Source: Streptomyces sp. CC0208 (GTDB taxonomy: Bacteria > Actinomycetota > Actinomycetes > Streptomycetales > Streptomycetaceae). Taken from it: DNA of 64,000 bases. The position numbers and the translations under genes were made by a program. Below the pieces are notes generated by a model. That model saw only the letters and a program-made list of their open reading frames with translations. It had not been told where the DNA came from and searched no databases. Shown in pieces: positions 53,023 through 60,492 of the stretch (positions are counted from its first letter, which is position 1; each line of letters starts with the position of its first letter). The stretch covers positions 3,658,001-3,722,000 of the forward strand of contig NZ_CP031969.1 of assembly GCF_003443735.1 (NCBI RefSeq). The letters are read 5' to 3'.

Positions 53023-53573
53023 CGCAGCAGCCCCTTCATCTCGATCGTGGGCAGGGCCTTGAGCGCCGCCTCCTCCGCCTCGCGGGCCGCCTCCTCGGCG
53101 TTCACGCCGAGCTTGGAGGACTGGATCTTCTGGTGGAGCTTGAGAATGGCGTCCATCAGCATCTCCGGCCGTGGCGGGCAGCCGGGCAGATAGATGTCGA
53201 CCGGGACGATGTGGTCGACGCCCTGCACGATCGCGTAGTTGTTGAACATGCCGCCCGAGGAGGCGCAGACCCCCATGGAGATGACCCACTTGGGGTTCGG
53301 CATCTGGTCGTAGACCTGCCTGAGTACCGGCGCCATCTTCTGGCTGACCCGGCCGGCGACGATCATGAGGTCCGCCTGGCGGGGTGAGCCGCGGAAGACC
53401 TCCATGCCGAAGCGGGCCAGGTCGTAGCGTCCGGCGCCGGTGGTCATCATCTCGATGGCACAGCAGGCGAGGCCGAAGGTGGCCGGGAAGACGGACGCCT
53501 TGCGCACCCAGCCCGCGGCCTGCTCGACGGTGGTCAGCAGGAAACCGCTCGGCAGCTTTTCTTCGAGTCCCAT
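53019..53573 (-). CDS. nuoB: NADH-quinone oxidoreductase subunit B
   Basis: 184-residue PSST subunit holding terminal cluster N2: Cys37, Cys38 (GLACCAIEM), Cys103 (GVCASSGG) and Cys132 (LPGCPPRPE). It passes electrons to menaquinone together with NuoD. The C-terminal ~30 residues are an Ala/Glu-rich helix. It lies 14 nt after nuoA. Confidence 0.96.
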   Translation of the reverse strand: MGLEEKLPSGFLLTTVEQAAGWVRKASVFPATFGLACCAIEMMTTGAGRYDLARFGMEVFRGSPRQADLMIVAGRVSQKMAPVLRQVYDQMPNPKWVISMGVCASSGGMFNNYAIVQGVDHIVPVDIYLPGCPPRPEMLMDAILKLHQKIQSSKLGVNAEEAAREAEEAALKALPTIEMKGLLR

Positions 53574-53587
53574 GAGTTAAAGGCCCC

Positions 53588-53947
53588 TCAGTCCCATTCC
53601 AGGCCGCCGCGCCGCCATACGTACGCGTACGCGACGAAGACGGTGAGCACGAAGAGCAGCATCTCCACGAGCCCGAAAACACCCAGGGCGTCGAAGGTGA
53701 CGGCCCAGGGGTAGAGGAAGACGATCTCGATGTCGAAGACGATGAAGAGCATCGCCGTCAGGTAGTACTTGATGGGGAAGCGCCCGCCGCCGGCCGGCGT
53801 GGGGGTCGGCTCGATCCCGCACTCGTAGGCCTCGAGCTTGGCCCGGTTGTACCGCTTCGGACCGATCAGCGTGGCCATGACCACGGAGAAGATCGCAAAG
53901 CCTGCCCCGAGGGCTCCCAGTACGAGGATGGGCGCATAAGCGTTCAC
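53588..53947 (-). CDS. nuoA: NADH-quinone oxidoreductase subunit A
   Basis: 119-residue three-helix membrane subunit. KRYNRAKLEAYECGIEPTP carries the conserved loop cysteine, and FPIKYYLTAMLFIVFDIEIV is the next helix. GTG 53947 follows a GGAGC stretch. It is the first gene of the operon; the Rex-type operator lies 109-124 nt upstream. Confidence 0.94.
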   Translation of the reverse strand: MNAYAPILVLGALGAGFAIFSVVMATLIGPKRYNRAKLEAYECGIEPTPTPAGGGRFPIKYYLTAMLFIVFDIEIVFLYPWAVTFDALGVFGLVEMLLFVLTVFVAYAYVWRRGGLEWD

Positions 53948-54681
53948 CGCTCCTCGCTCCTCTCAGTCGGCACTGACTGCTGGCGATGGCATCGGACTCA
54001 CACCCCACTCATACGTCCCTCTGACCTCCGTCCGTCCCGACGAAGATCGCGAACATGTGAAGCAGGTCACAAGCCCAACTGACCCGCATCTTATGCCCGC
54101 CGGTCTGTGATCTGCGACACGGGGTATTGCACAAGCTTTGTGATCTCCACCACCAGACGAAGGATCATGAAGTCGGATCAGCGGTGATCTTCATACGAGA
54201 AGCGTCCGAGTGATCACCAGAGGTGACATTTCCGCTAGTCGGCGCAGGCCGGGAGAGGCGTCTCCATATCAAGAGGGTTCCCCTGCATGCAAATTGGCGG
54301 TGGACGCGGGGGCTTGATAGTGGACGGCGTTCACACATCAGAGGGAGGCGCGAGGACGGGTGTGGACACGTGCACACATTCACGAGCGTCGGCCGGCTTC
54401 GGACGCAGCCCTCGCCGTAACCGTTGCGTGACCTCCGCCACACCCATGAGAGATCCATAAGAAGGGGGCTTGGCCATCGGGCCCAACCGATGGTAGCTGC
54501 GGGGCAATTCGGGCGTAACAGCGAAAGGCCATGATCACAGCCATGATCACGAGAGTCCGCAATGTCCGTTACGGCGTCAATAAAGAGTGAGCCGCCGGGT
54601 ATTCGGGCCGCCGATTGAACAACTGTGGCGCACCACACGTTTCTTGAAGGTATGGAGGAGCCCCTGATACCAGTTGGTCTC
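53948..54681. other. Long regulatory intergenic region between nuoA and the NlpC/P60 gene
   Basis: 734 nt of below-average GC without a convincing gene. Besides the Rex-type site it holds a possible nuo -10 (TAAGAT on the minus strand, 54088-54093), CACAAGCTTTGTG (54130-54142, near-palindrome), TGTGGACACGTGCACACA (54361-54378, 18-bp near-palindrome centred on CACGTG) and two direct copies of CCATGATCAC (54529 and 54541). Divergent promoters for nuoA and the NlpC/P60 gene must lie here. I saw no c-di-AMP riboswitch motif in it. Confidence 0.6.
54056..54071. promoter_or_regulatory. Rex-type redox operator (ROP) upstream of nuoA
   Basis: TGTGAAGCAGGTCACA has the TGTGA-N6-TCACA form of the actinobacterial Rex operator, which is bound when NADH is low. 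It lies between the possible -10 (54088-54093, minus strand) and nuoA, where bound Rex would block transcription. Control of nuo by the NADH/NAD ratio fits the function of complex I. A weaker half-match lies near 54106-54121. Confidence 0.7.
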
Positions 54682-55488
54682 ATGTCCCACACCGCTCACA
54701 TACGCAGCCACCGGAAACCCCGCCGCAGCGCGACGACTTCGATCGCCGTGCGTGCCGGAGTCGCCGGTGGCGTGCTCAGCATGGCAGCGGCGGGCGCGTC
54801 GGCTTCGGCGTTCGCCGCCGAGTCGACGACGCAGACCCTCGAACTGCCCACCCTGTCGGCCGACCTGGGCAGCCAGGTCGCCGAGTCCGCCGACGCGATG
54901 CAGCAGGCCGCCGCCAACTACCAGCTGCAGGCCGAGCGTGACGCGGCGGCCGCAAAGGCCGCGAAGCAGGCCAAGGCGGACCTCGCGGAGGCCAAGAAGA
55001 AGGCGGAGGCCAAGAAGAAGGCCGAGGAGGCACGCAGGGCCGCCGCTGAGGAGGCCGCCTCGCGCAGCTCCCAGCGGACCACCCTGTCCGCCTCGGCGAG
55101 CGCCAGTGTCTCCACGAGCTCGTCCACGGCCACCGGTTCGGCCGCGGCCGTCATCGCCTTCGTGAAGGCGCAGGTCGGTGACGCCTACGTCTCCGGCGGC
55201 ACCGGCCCCAACTCGTGGGACTGCTCGGGCCTCGTGCAGGCCGCGTTCAGCCAGATCGGCATCGACCTGCCGCGCGTCTCGCAGGACCAGTCGACCGCGG
55301 GCACCCAGGTCTCGCTGAACAACCTCCAGCCGGGCGACATCCTGTACTGGGGCAGCGCGGGCAGCGCGTACCACGTGGCGGTGTACGTGGGCGACGGCAT
55401 GTTCGTCGGCGCGCAGAACCCCTCGACCGGTGTGGCCGAGAAGCCGCTGTCCTACGACCCGCCGACCGGAGCGGTGCGGGTTCTCTGA
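54682..55488 (+). CDS. Secreted NlpC/P60 peptidoglycan endopeptidase
   Basis: 268-residue cell-wall hydrolase that cuts peptide cross-bridges outside the cell. ATG 54682 (MSHTAHIRSHRKPRRS) is chosen because it gives a normal signal peptide, with cleavage near SASAFA|AES around residue 45; an ATG at 54652 is an alternative. Residues ~60-130 form a Lys/Glu/Ala-rich coiled coil (AKAAKQAKADLAEAKKKAEA), then a Ser/Thr linker. The catalytic domain has Cys181 in WDCSGLVQAAF and His231 in SAYHVAVYVGDG. The third polar residue is likely Asn246 or nearby. Similar proteins sit beside nuo in other Streptomyces (memory). Confidence 0.9.
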   Translation: MSHTAHIRSHRKPRRSATTSIAVRAGVAGGVLSMAAAGASASAFAAESTTQTLELPTLSADLGSQVAESADAMQQAAANYQLQAERDAAAAKAAKQAKADLAEAKKKAEAKKKAEEARRAAAEEAASRSSQRTTLSASASASVSTSSSTATGSAAAVIAFVKAQVGDAYVSGGTGPNSWDCSGLVQAAFSQIGIDLPRVSQDQSTAGTQVSLNNLQPGDILYWGSAGSAYHVAVYVGDGMFVGAQNPSTGVAEKPLSYDPPTGAVRVL

Positions 55489-55610
55489 CCCCGTAACAGC
55501 TTGGTAGGGCCGCAGCCGCTCGGGGGCTGCGGCCCTGCTGGCTTCTGTGACCCCGGTCCCTGACGGAAACCCCGGCCTCCATCTCCCCCACCAGGAACCG
55601 TCCGTGGCCC

Positions 55611-55990
55611 AAGGCCGGGGCGGGCCTCGCGGCCAACCAGGTCGGCGTCGGTCTGCGGCTCTTCGTCTACGACTGCCCGGACGACGACGAAGTCCGGCAT
55701 GTCGGGCACCTCGTCAACCCGGAGCTCGACCAGCTCGACCCGGCCGGGCGCAGGCTGCTCGACGACAGCGAGGGGTGTCTGTCGGGGCCGGGCGCCGTCA
55801 TGGCCGTACCGCGTCCGGACCGGGCCGGGGGCCGGGGGTTCGACAGGGACGGCGAGCCGCTCGTGATCGAGGGGACCGGGTACTTCGCGGGCTGTCCGGC
55901 GCACGAGACGGACACGGCCAACATCGAGGCGCTGAACGGCGCTCAGGGCACCGTCAGCGCCTCAGGGAGTGGACCAGCGCCCACACCGAC
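55611..55990 (+). pseudogene. Decayed peptide deformylase remnant
   Basis: Reading from 55611 gives GAGLAANQVGVGLRLFVYDC (motif I of deformylase, GxGLAAxQ), HLVNPELDQLDPAGRRLLDD, then EGCLSGPG (motif II, normally EGCLSVPG) and GTGYFAGCPAHETDTANIEA. The metal-binding HExxH has become HETDT, losing its second His, so it cannot bind iron/zinc normally. The N-terminal helix region is missing, there is no plausible start before motif I, and the C-terminal helix is replaced. I therefore call it a pseudogene. A functional deformylase must be elsewhere. Confidence 0.7.
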
Positions 55991-56037
55991 ACCGCGATGA
56001 GGATGACGAACACGGGTAACGCGACCCCTACGTCCAT
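55954..56037 (-). CDS. Possible 27-residue single-span membrane protein
   Basis: ATG at 56037 opens a 27-codon frame ending at 55954: a short leader, then PVFVILIAVSVWALV as one membrane segment, then HSLRR. GGAGGG precedes the ATG but with only 0-1 nt of spacing, so initiation would be poor. The hydrophobic span followed by positive residues is the typical shape of real small membrane proteins and unlike random GC-rich sequence. It contains a TTA leucine codon, which in Streptomyces would make it bldA-dependent. It overlaps the end of the deformylase remnant. Confidence 0.4.
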   Translation of the reverse strand: MDVGVALPVFVILIAVSVWALVHSLRR

Positions 56038-56069
56038 CCCTCCACGGTGCTCCGTTCAAGGGGCTCCCG

Positions 56070-57356
56070 TCACGCCTTCGGCGCCACCTTGCTCAGCCCG
56101 TTGATGATCCGGTCCATCGCGTCGCCGCCCGTGGGGTCGGTGAGGTTGGCGAGCATCTTGAGGGTGAACTTCATGAGCAGCGGATGGGTCAGGCCGCGCT
56201 GGGCCGCGATCTTCATGACCTTCGGGTTGCCGATGAGCTTCACGAAGGCGCGGCCCAGCGTGTAGTAGCCGCCGTAGGTGTCCTTGAGGACCTGCGGGTA
56301 GCGCTGCAGGGCGATCTCCCGCTGGGCGGGCGTGGCGCGGGCGTGGGCCTGGACGATGACGTCGGCGGCGATCTGGCCGGACTCCATGGCGTAGGCGATG
56401 CCTTCGCCGTTGAAGGGGTTCACCATGCCGCCGGCGTCGCCGACCAGGAGCAGGCCCTTGGTGTAGTGCGGCTGGCGGTTGAAGGCCATCGGCAGGGCGG
56501 CACCGCGGATCGGGCCGGTCATGTTCTCCGGGGTGTAGCCCCAGTCCTCCGGCATGGAGGCGCACCAGGCCTTCAGCACCTCGCGCCAGTCCAGCTCCTT
56601 GAAGGAGTCGGAGGTGTTCAGGACGCCGAGGCCGACGTTGGAGGTGCCGTCGCCCATGCCGAAGATCCAGCCGTAGCCGGGCAGGAGGCGGTCCTCGCCG
56701 GGGCCGCGGCGGTCCCACAGCTCCAGCCAGGACTCCAGGTAGTCGTCCTCGTGGCGGGGGCTCTCGAAGTACGTCCGTACCGCGACGCCCATCGGGCGGT
56801 CCTCACGGCGGTGCAGGCCCATCGCGAGGGAGAGCCGGGTGGAGTTGCCGTCGGCGGCGACCACGAGGGGCGCGTGGAAGGTGACTTCGCGCTTCTCCTC
56901 GCCCAGCTTGGCGTGGACGCCGGTGATCCGCCCGGTGCGGTCGTCGACGATCGGGGCACCGACGTTGCAGCGCTCGTAGAGCCGCGCCCCGGCCTTCTGG
57001 GCCTGGCGGGCGAGCTGCTCGTCGAAGTCGTCGCGCTTGCGGACGAGGCCGTAGTCGGGGAAGGAGGCCAGTTCCGGCCAGTCGAGCTGGAGGCGTACGC
57101 CGCCGCCGATGATGCGGAGGCCCTTGTTCCGCAGCCAGCCGGCCTCTTCGGAGATGTCGATGCCCATGGCCACGAGCTGCTTGGTGGCACGCGGGGTCAG
57201 GCCGTCGCCGCAGACCTTCTCGCGCGGGAACTCGGTCTTCTCAAGGAGGAGGACGTCGAGTCCGGACTTGGCGAGGTGGTACGCGGTCGTGGAGCCGGCC
57301 GGCCCCGCGCCGACGACGATGACATCGGCGGTGTTCTCGGACAGGGGCTCGGTCAC
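56070..57356 (-). CDS. menJ: Geranylgeranyl-reductase-family flavoprotein, probable menaquinone reductase (MenJ-like)
   Basis: 428-residue FAD enzyme that probably hydrogenates one or more double bonds of the menaquinone side chain. DVIVVGAGPAGSTTAYHLAK (residues ~11-30) is the FAD fold, FPREKVCGDGLTPRATKQL the second conserved block with the substrate-side Cys, and GLLLVGDAGGMVNPFNGEGI the FAD ribityl motif. GTG 57356 has GGGAG 8 nt upstream. Mycobacterial MenJ is the best-known relative; geranylgeranyl or archaeal-lipid reductases are alternatives not expected here. Neighbouring nuo and menG support the quinone role. Direct repeats at 57376-57399 lie just upstream. Confidence 0.85.
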   Translation of the reverse strand: MTEPLSENTADVIVVGAGPAGSTTAYHLAKSGLDVLLLEKTEFPREKVCGDGLTPRATKQLVAMGIDISEEAGWLRNKGLRIIGGGVRLQLDWPELASFPDYGLVRKRDDFDEQLARQAQKAGARLYERCNVGAPIVDDRTGRITGVHAKLGEEKREVTFHAPLVVAADGNSTRLSLAMGLHRREDRPMGVAVRTYFESPRHEDDYLESWLELWDRRGPGEDRLLPGYGWIFGMGDGTSNVGLGVLNTSDSFKELDWREVLKAWCASMPEDWGYTPENMTGPIRGAALPMAFNRQPHYTKGLLLVGDAGGMVNPFNGEGIAYAMESGQIAADVIVQAHARATPAQREIALQRYPQVLKDTYGGYYTLGRAFVKLIGNPKVMKIAAQRGLTHPLLMKFTLKMLANLTDPTGGDAMDRIINGLSKVAPKA

Positions 57357-57375
57357 GGCGGGATCTCCCCAGGCT

Positions 57376-57399
57376 CGGAATCAAGTTCGGAATCAAGTT
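57376..57399 (-). repeat. Two adjacent 12-bp direct repeats upstream of the MenJ-like gene
   Basis: CGGAATCAAGTT occurs twice back to back, with a partial third copy (CTGAATC) after it. It lies 20-43 nt before the GTG on the coding side, a place where an activator or repressor could bind. The repeated unit is comparatively AT-rich. Confidence 0.6.
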
Positions 57400-57479
57400 C
57401 TGAATCCGCGTGCCGACCGGCACTGGACATGGGCAGTCTATTCAGCAGAATTGATCACCCGGCTGAAGGGCTGCCCCCA

Positions 57480-58004
57480 GTGAACCGAGCTCTGCCCGTA
57501 GTACGGCTGCGCGTCCCCACCGACGAGGACGCCGTCGCCTGGCACCGGGTCTTCGACGACCGGGACGTCATGGAGTTCCACGGCGGCAGGTCCGCCGAGC
57601 TGTACGTCTACGAGGAGCTCACCGCGAGGCAGCGCCGGCACGACGCCGAGCGGGGTTTCTGCCTGTGGACCATGGTCGACGAGCGCGGGCAGGTCATCGG
57701 CTTCACCGGGGCCCAGCCATGGCCGCGGGACTGGGGGCCGACGGGCGAGATCGAGATCGGGTGGCGGCTCGGACGGGCCTACTGGGGTCAGGGGTACGCC
57801 ACGGTGGCCGCGCAGATGACGCTGGACCGGCTCAGGACGGCGGGCGTCACGGACGTGGTGGCGATGGTCAGACCCGGCAACGAACGGTCGATCGCGGTCA
57901 CCAAACGCCTCGGAATGGAACTCGCGGAGACCTTCCCGCACCCCCGGTTCGGGGAAGAGGCGCTGTGCTTCCGACTCTCCCTGCGGGAAAGTCACCCAGA
58001 GTAG
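57480..58004 (+). CDS. GNAT-family N-acetyltransferase (RimJ/RimL type)
   Basis: 174-residue acetyltransferase using acetyl-CoA. GTG 57480 is preferred (GAAGGG about 10 nt upstream) over ATG 57429, which lacks a ribosome binding site. IEIGWRLGRAYWGQGYATVA is motif A with the Q/R-x-x-G-x-G/A CoA loop, and VVAMVRPGNERSIAVTKRLG is motif B with the Asn-Ser pair typical of RimJ/RimL-like enzymes. The target is unknown. It is divergent from the MenJ-like gene. Confidence 0.87.
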   Translation: MNRALPVVRLRVPTDEDAVAWHRVFDDRDVMEFHGGRSAELYVYEELTARQRRHDAERGFCLWTMVDERGQVIGFTGAQPWPRDWGPTGEIEIGWRLGRAYWGQGYATVAAQMTLDRLRTAGVTDVVAMVRPGNERSIAVTKRLGMELAETFPHPRFGEEALCFRLSLRESHPE

Positions 58005-58087
58005 CGGTCTGTCGCAGAAAGACACCCGGCACTTCCGGCCGCCGCCGCGCCGGAGTTACCCTGCCAGTACCGCTGGGGGTGACATCT

Positions 58088-58432
58088 GTGCGCATACCAC
58101 CCAAGACGCCCGAAGTGCGCGTACCGCGTCTGGTCGGACTGATGGCCGTCGACGCGCGCGAGACGGCCCAGGCGCAGGGCCTGTTCGTCAACGCGCCGGA
58201 TCGCAAGGACTTCCATCTGGCCGTCGTCGACTACGTCGTACGCCAGTACCCGCAGGCCGGTGCCGAGGTGCCGCGGGACTCGGTGGTGTACGTGTGGTTC
58301 GACCTCGGCCCGGGTGAGGGCGGCGGAGGCATCCGCGAGCCGCGCATCCCCAGACCTCCGAGCGGCGGGCTCCAGCGCGAGCTGGACGAGCCGGGCGATC
58401 CGTACGTGGTCCGGTGTGTGACGGGGCTCTGA
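58088..58432 (+). CDS. Small PASTA-domain protein
   Basis: 114-residue protein. GTG 58088 follows GGGGGTGA with suitable spacing. Residues ~8-72 are one PASTA domain (VRVPRLVGLMAVDARETAQA, then GLFVN, VVRQYPQAGAEVPRDSVVYV). PASTA domains bind peptidoglycan fragments when attached to penicillin-binding proteins or Ser/Thr kinases, but this one is free-standing, without a membrane anchor or signal peptide, followed by a Gly/Pro-rich tail. Its role is unknown; it is the only cytosolic-looking PASTA protein in the window. Confidence 0.75.
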   Translation: MRIPPKTPEVRVPRLVGLMAVDARETAQAQGLFVNAPDRKDFHLAVVDYVVRQYPQAGAEVPRDSVVYVWFDLGPGEGGGGIREPRIPRPPSGGLQRELDEPGDPYVVRCVTGL

Positions 58433-58460
58433 CGTCGCGCCCCGCCCCTTACCGAGCCGC

Positions 58461-59156
58461 TCAGCTCTCCTTGACGCCCCGGTGCAGGGCCACGATCCCG
58501 CCCGTCAGGTTCCGCCAGGCCACCTTCGACCAGCCCGCCTTCTGGAGGCGCTCCGCCAGAGCCGGCTGGTCGGGCCAGGCGCGGATGGACTCGGCGAGGT
58601 AGACGTACGCGTCGGGGTTGGAGGAGACCGCGCGGGCGACCGGCGGCAGGGCCCGCATCAGGTACTCGGTGTAGACCGTGCGGAACGGCGCCCAGGTCGG
58701 GTGGGAGAACTCGCAGATCACGACCCGGCCGCCGGGCCTGGTCACCCGGTACATCTCACGCAGCGCCGAGTCGGTGTCCTGGACGTTGCGCAGCCCGAAG
58801 GAGATGGTGACGGCGTCGAAGGTGTCGTCCTTGAAGGGCAGCCTCGTCGCGTCGCCCGCGGTGAACGGCAGCCAGGTGTGCTTGCGCTTGCCGACCTGGA
58901 GCATGCCGAGCGAGAAGTCGCAGGGCACGACGTAGGCGCCGGTGCGGGCGAAGGGCAGCGACGAGGTGGCCGTGCCGGCCGCGAGGTCCAGGATCTTCTG
59001 GGCGGGGCGGGCGTCGACGGCCCGGGCGACCTCCTTGCGCCACACCCGGTCCTGGCCGAGCGACAGCACGTCGTTCGTCAGGTCGTACCGTTCCGCCACG
59101 TCGTCGAACATCGAGGCGACTTCGTGCGGCTGCTTGTTCAGGGAAGCGCGGGTCAC
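58461..59156 (-). CDS. menG: Demethylmenaquinone methyltransferase
   Basis: 231-residue SAM-dependent methyltransferase (UbiE/MenG) that makes menaquinone from demethylmenaquinone, the last nuclear step before the quinone serves NuoBD. FDDVAERYDLTNDVLSLGQD is the N-terminal family motif, ILDLAAGTATSSL SAM motif I, FTAGDATRLPFKDDTFDAVT motif II, and FGLRNVQDTDSALREMYRVT the MenG-specific block. GTG 59156 start with a weak ribosome binding site. It is the last gene of the polysaccharide operon strand, 22 nt past the acyltransferase stop, but need not be cotranscribed. Confidence 0.95.
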   Translation of the reverse strand: MTRASLNKQPHEVASMFDDVAERYDLTNDVLSLGQDRVWRKEVARAVDARPAQKILDLAAGTATSSLPFARTGAYVVPCDFSLGMLQVGKRKHTWLPFTAGDATRLPFKDDTFDAVTISFGLRNVQDTDSALREMYRVTRPGGRVVICEFSHPTWAPFRTVYTEYLMRALPPVARAVSSNPDAYVYLAESIRAWPDQPALAERLQKAGWSKVAWRNLTGGIVALHRGVKES

Positions 59157-59178
59157 GTCCCCATTCTTGCAGCCGCCC

Positions 59179-60492
59179 TCACGACGAAGCCCGACGCCCT
59201 CCCGGCAGCAGCCGCGGCTTCTTCTTCCCGGCCACGTCCTCCACCCATCCGCACAGCACCACGAACACCGCGATCAGGACCCACCCGATGCCGAACATGA
59301 ACCACTGGCTCTCCAGCGGCAGCCACTTCTCGAACGCGGGCACGTTCCAGAACTGGTCGATCAGCGGCACGGCGAGGATCAGCGCGATCTCGTGCCACAG
59401 GTAGATCGTCACCGCGCGGGAGTTGAAGACCGTGACGACCCGGTCGGTCCGCCGGAAGCGGGTCAGCCAGGCGAAGTCGATCCCGAACCACGACTTGGCC
59501 CACATCAGGAGCGTCACGTACCCGGCGGACCAGAAGGCCTGGGCGAGGGGGATGTCGTCGAGGTCGTACGAGCCCGTCTCGGCCTGGTGGGTGAAGGCGT
59601 ACCAGCCGCCGAAGGCGATCGCGGCGAGCGAGAGCAGGACGACGGCGGCCGGCTTCAGCCTCTCCAGGATCCCGTCCCGGTGGGCGAAACCGAGGATCCA
59701 GCAGAACAGGAAGGTGGCCAGGTCGGTCAACGCGCTGCCGAGGCGGTCGTCCGGCGGCTCCCACAGGAACTGGAAGACCACGATGGGGGCCAGGGACATC
59801 ATCAGGACCGGAACGGGAGCCGACCGGAACACCTTCAGCAGCACCGGGGACAGCAGCACGAACCACAGGTACGTCCGCAGGTACCAGAGGATCTCCCAGG
59901 CCTGCTCGCCCCACGCGTTGCCCGGCGGATCGCCGAGCGGCACGATCCAGTAGACGATCTGCCAGCCCGGCATCCAGTCGTGGACCAGCATCGCGAGGAC
60001 CACGAAGGCGCCCCAGAACCAGAACGGGGGCAGCAGGCGGCGCAGCCTGCTCCTGACGACCGTGGCCGCGGGGCGCTCCAGGGACTTCGCCATGAGTGTC
60101 CCGGCCAGGCCGAACATGATGCCCATGGAGGGGAAGACCATGCCGGCCCAGGCCCACCCGAACGTGTGATAGGTGACGACGCGGATCAGGGCGACGGCCC
60201 GCAGCGTGTCGAAGTAGCGGTCTCGGCCCGGGGGCCGAGACGGAGGCTTCTCCTCCTCCGCCTCGGCGTCAGCGGGGGCATCGAGAACCGGTGGCTCCGG
60301 CTCCGGCTCCACCACCGGCAACGGGGACGTGGCGTCCGGCACGCCCTGTCCGTAGTACCCGGGGGCGACGTGATCCTGTGGATACGGCTGCTGCGGGTAG
60401 GTGTGCTGTTGATACGACTGCTGCGGATACCCCGAGTACCCGTACTCCTGGCCGTACCCCTGTTGCGGGTAGTCCTGCTGCTCCCAGCTCAT
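59179..60492 (-). CDS. Acyltransferase-3 family membrane protein of the polysaccharide operon
   Basis: 437-residue integral membrane O-acyltransferase (OafA/YrhL-like). Residues 1-45 are a Tyr/Gln/Pro-rich cytosolic tail (PQQGYGQEYGYSGYPQQSYQ) and ~45-90 an acidic Pro stretch. The membrane part begins with RDRYFDTLRAVALIRVVTYH, the family's first helix with the catalytic-site His, and has ten or so segments (WEILWYLRTYLWFVLLSPVL among them). It probably acetylates or succinylates the sugar chain made by the neighbouring synthase. Its start overlaps the synthase stop by one base. Confidence 0.87.
   Translation of the reverse strand: MSWEQQDYPQQGYGQEYGYSGYPQQSYQQHTYPQQPYPQDHVAPGYYGQGVPDATSPLPVVEPEPEPPVLDAPADAEAEEEKPPSRPPGRDRYFDTLRAVALIRVVTYHTFGWAWAGMVFPSMGIMFGLAGTLMAKSLERPAATVVRSRLRRLLPPFWFWGAFVVLAMLVHDWMPGWQIVYWIVPLGDPPGNAWGEQAWEILWYLRTYLWFVLLSPVLLKVFRSAPVPVLMMSLAPIVVFQFLWEPPDDRLGSALTDLATFLFCWILGFAHRDGILERLKPAAVVLLSLAAIAFGGWYAFTHQAETGSYDLDDIPLAQAFWSAGYVTLLMWAKSWFGIDFAWLTRFRRTDRVVTVFNSRAVTIYLWHEIALILAVPLIDQFWNVPAFEKWLPLESQWFMFGIGWVLIAVFVVLCGWVEDVAGKKKPRLLPGGRRASS

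Noticed and set aside
54165..54692. 175-codon minus-strand frame in the nuoA-NlpC/P60 gap
   Set aside because: Low-complexity Arg/Ser/Pro composition, no ribosome binding site and no family motif; it overlaps promoter-like elements.
55547..55990. Intact peptide deformylase
   Set aside because: The HExxH motif is broken, and the N-terminal helix and C-terminal region are missing.
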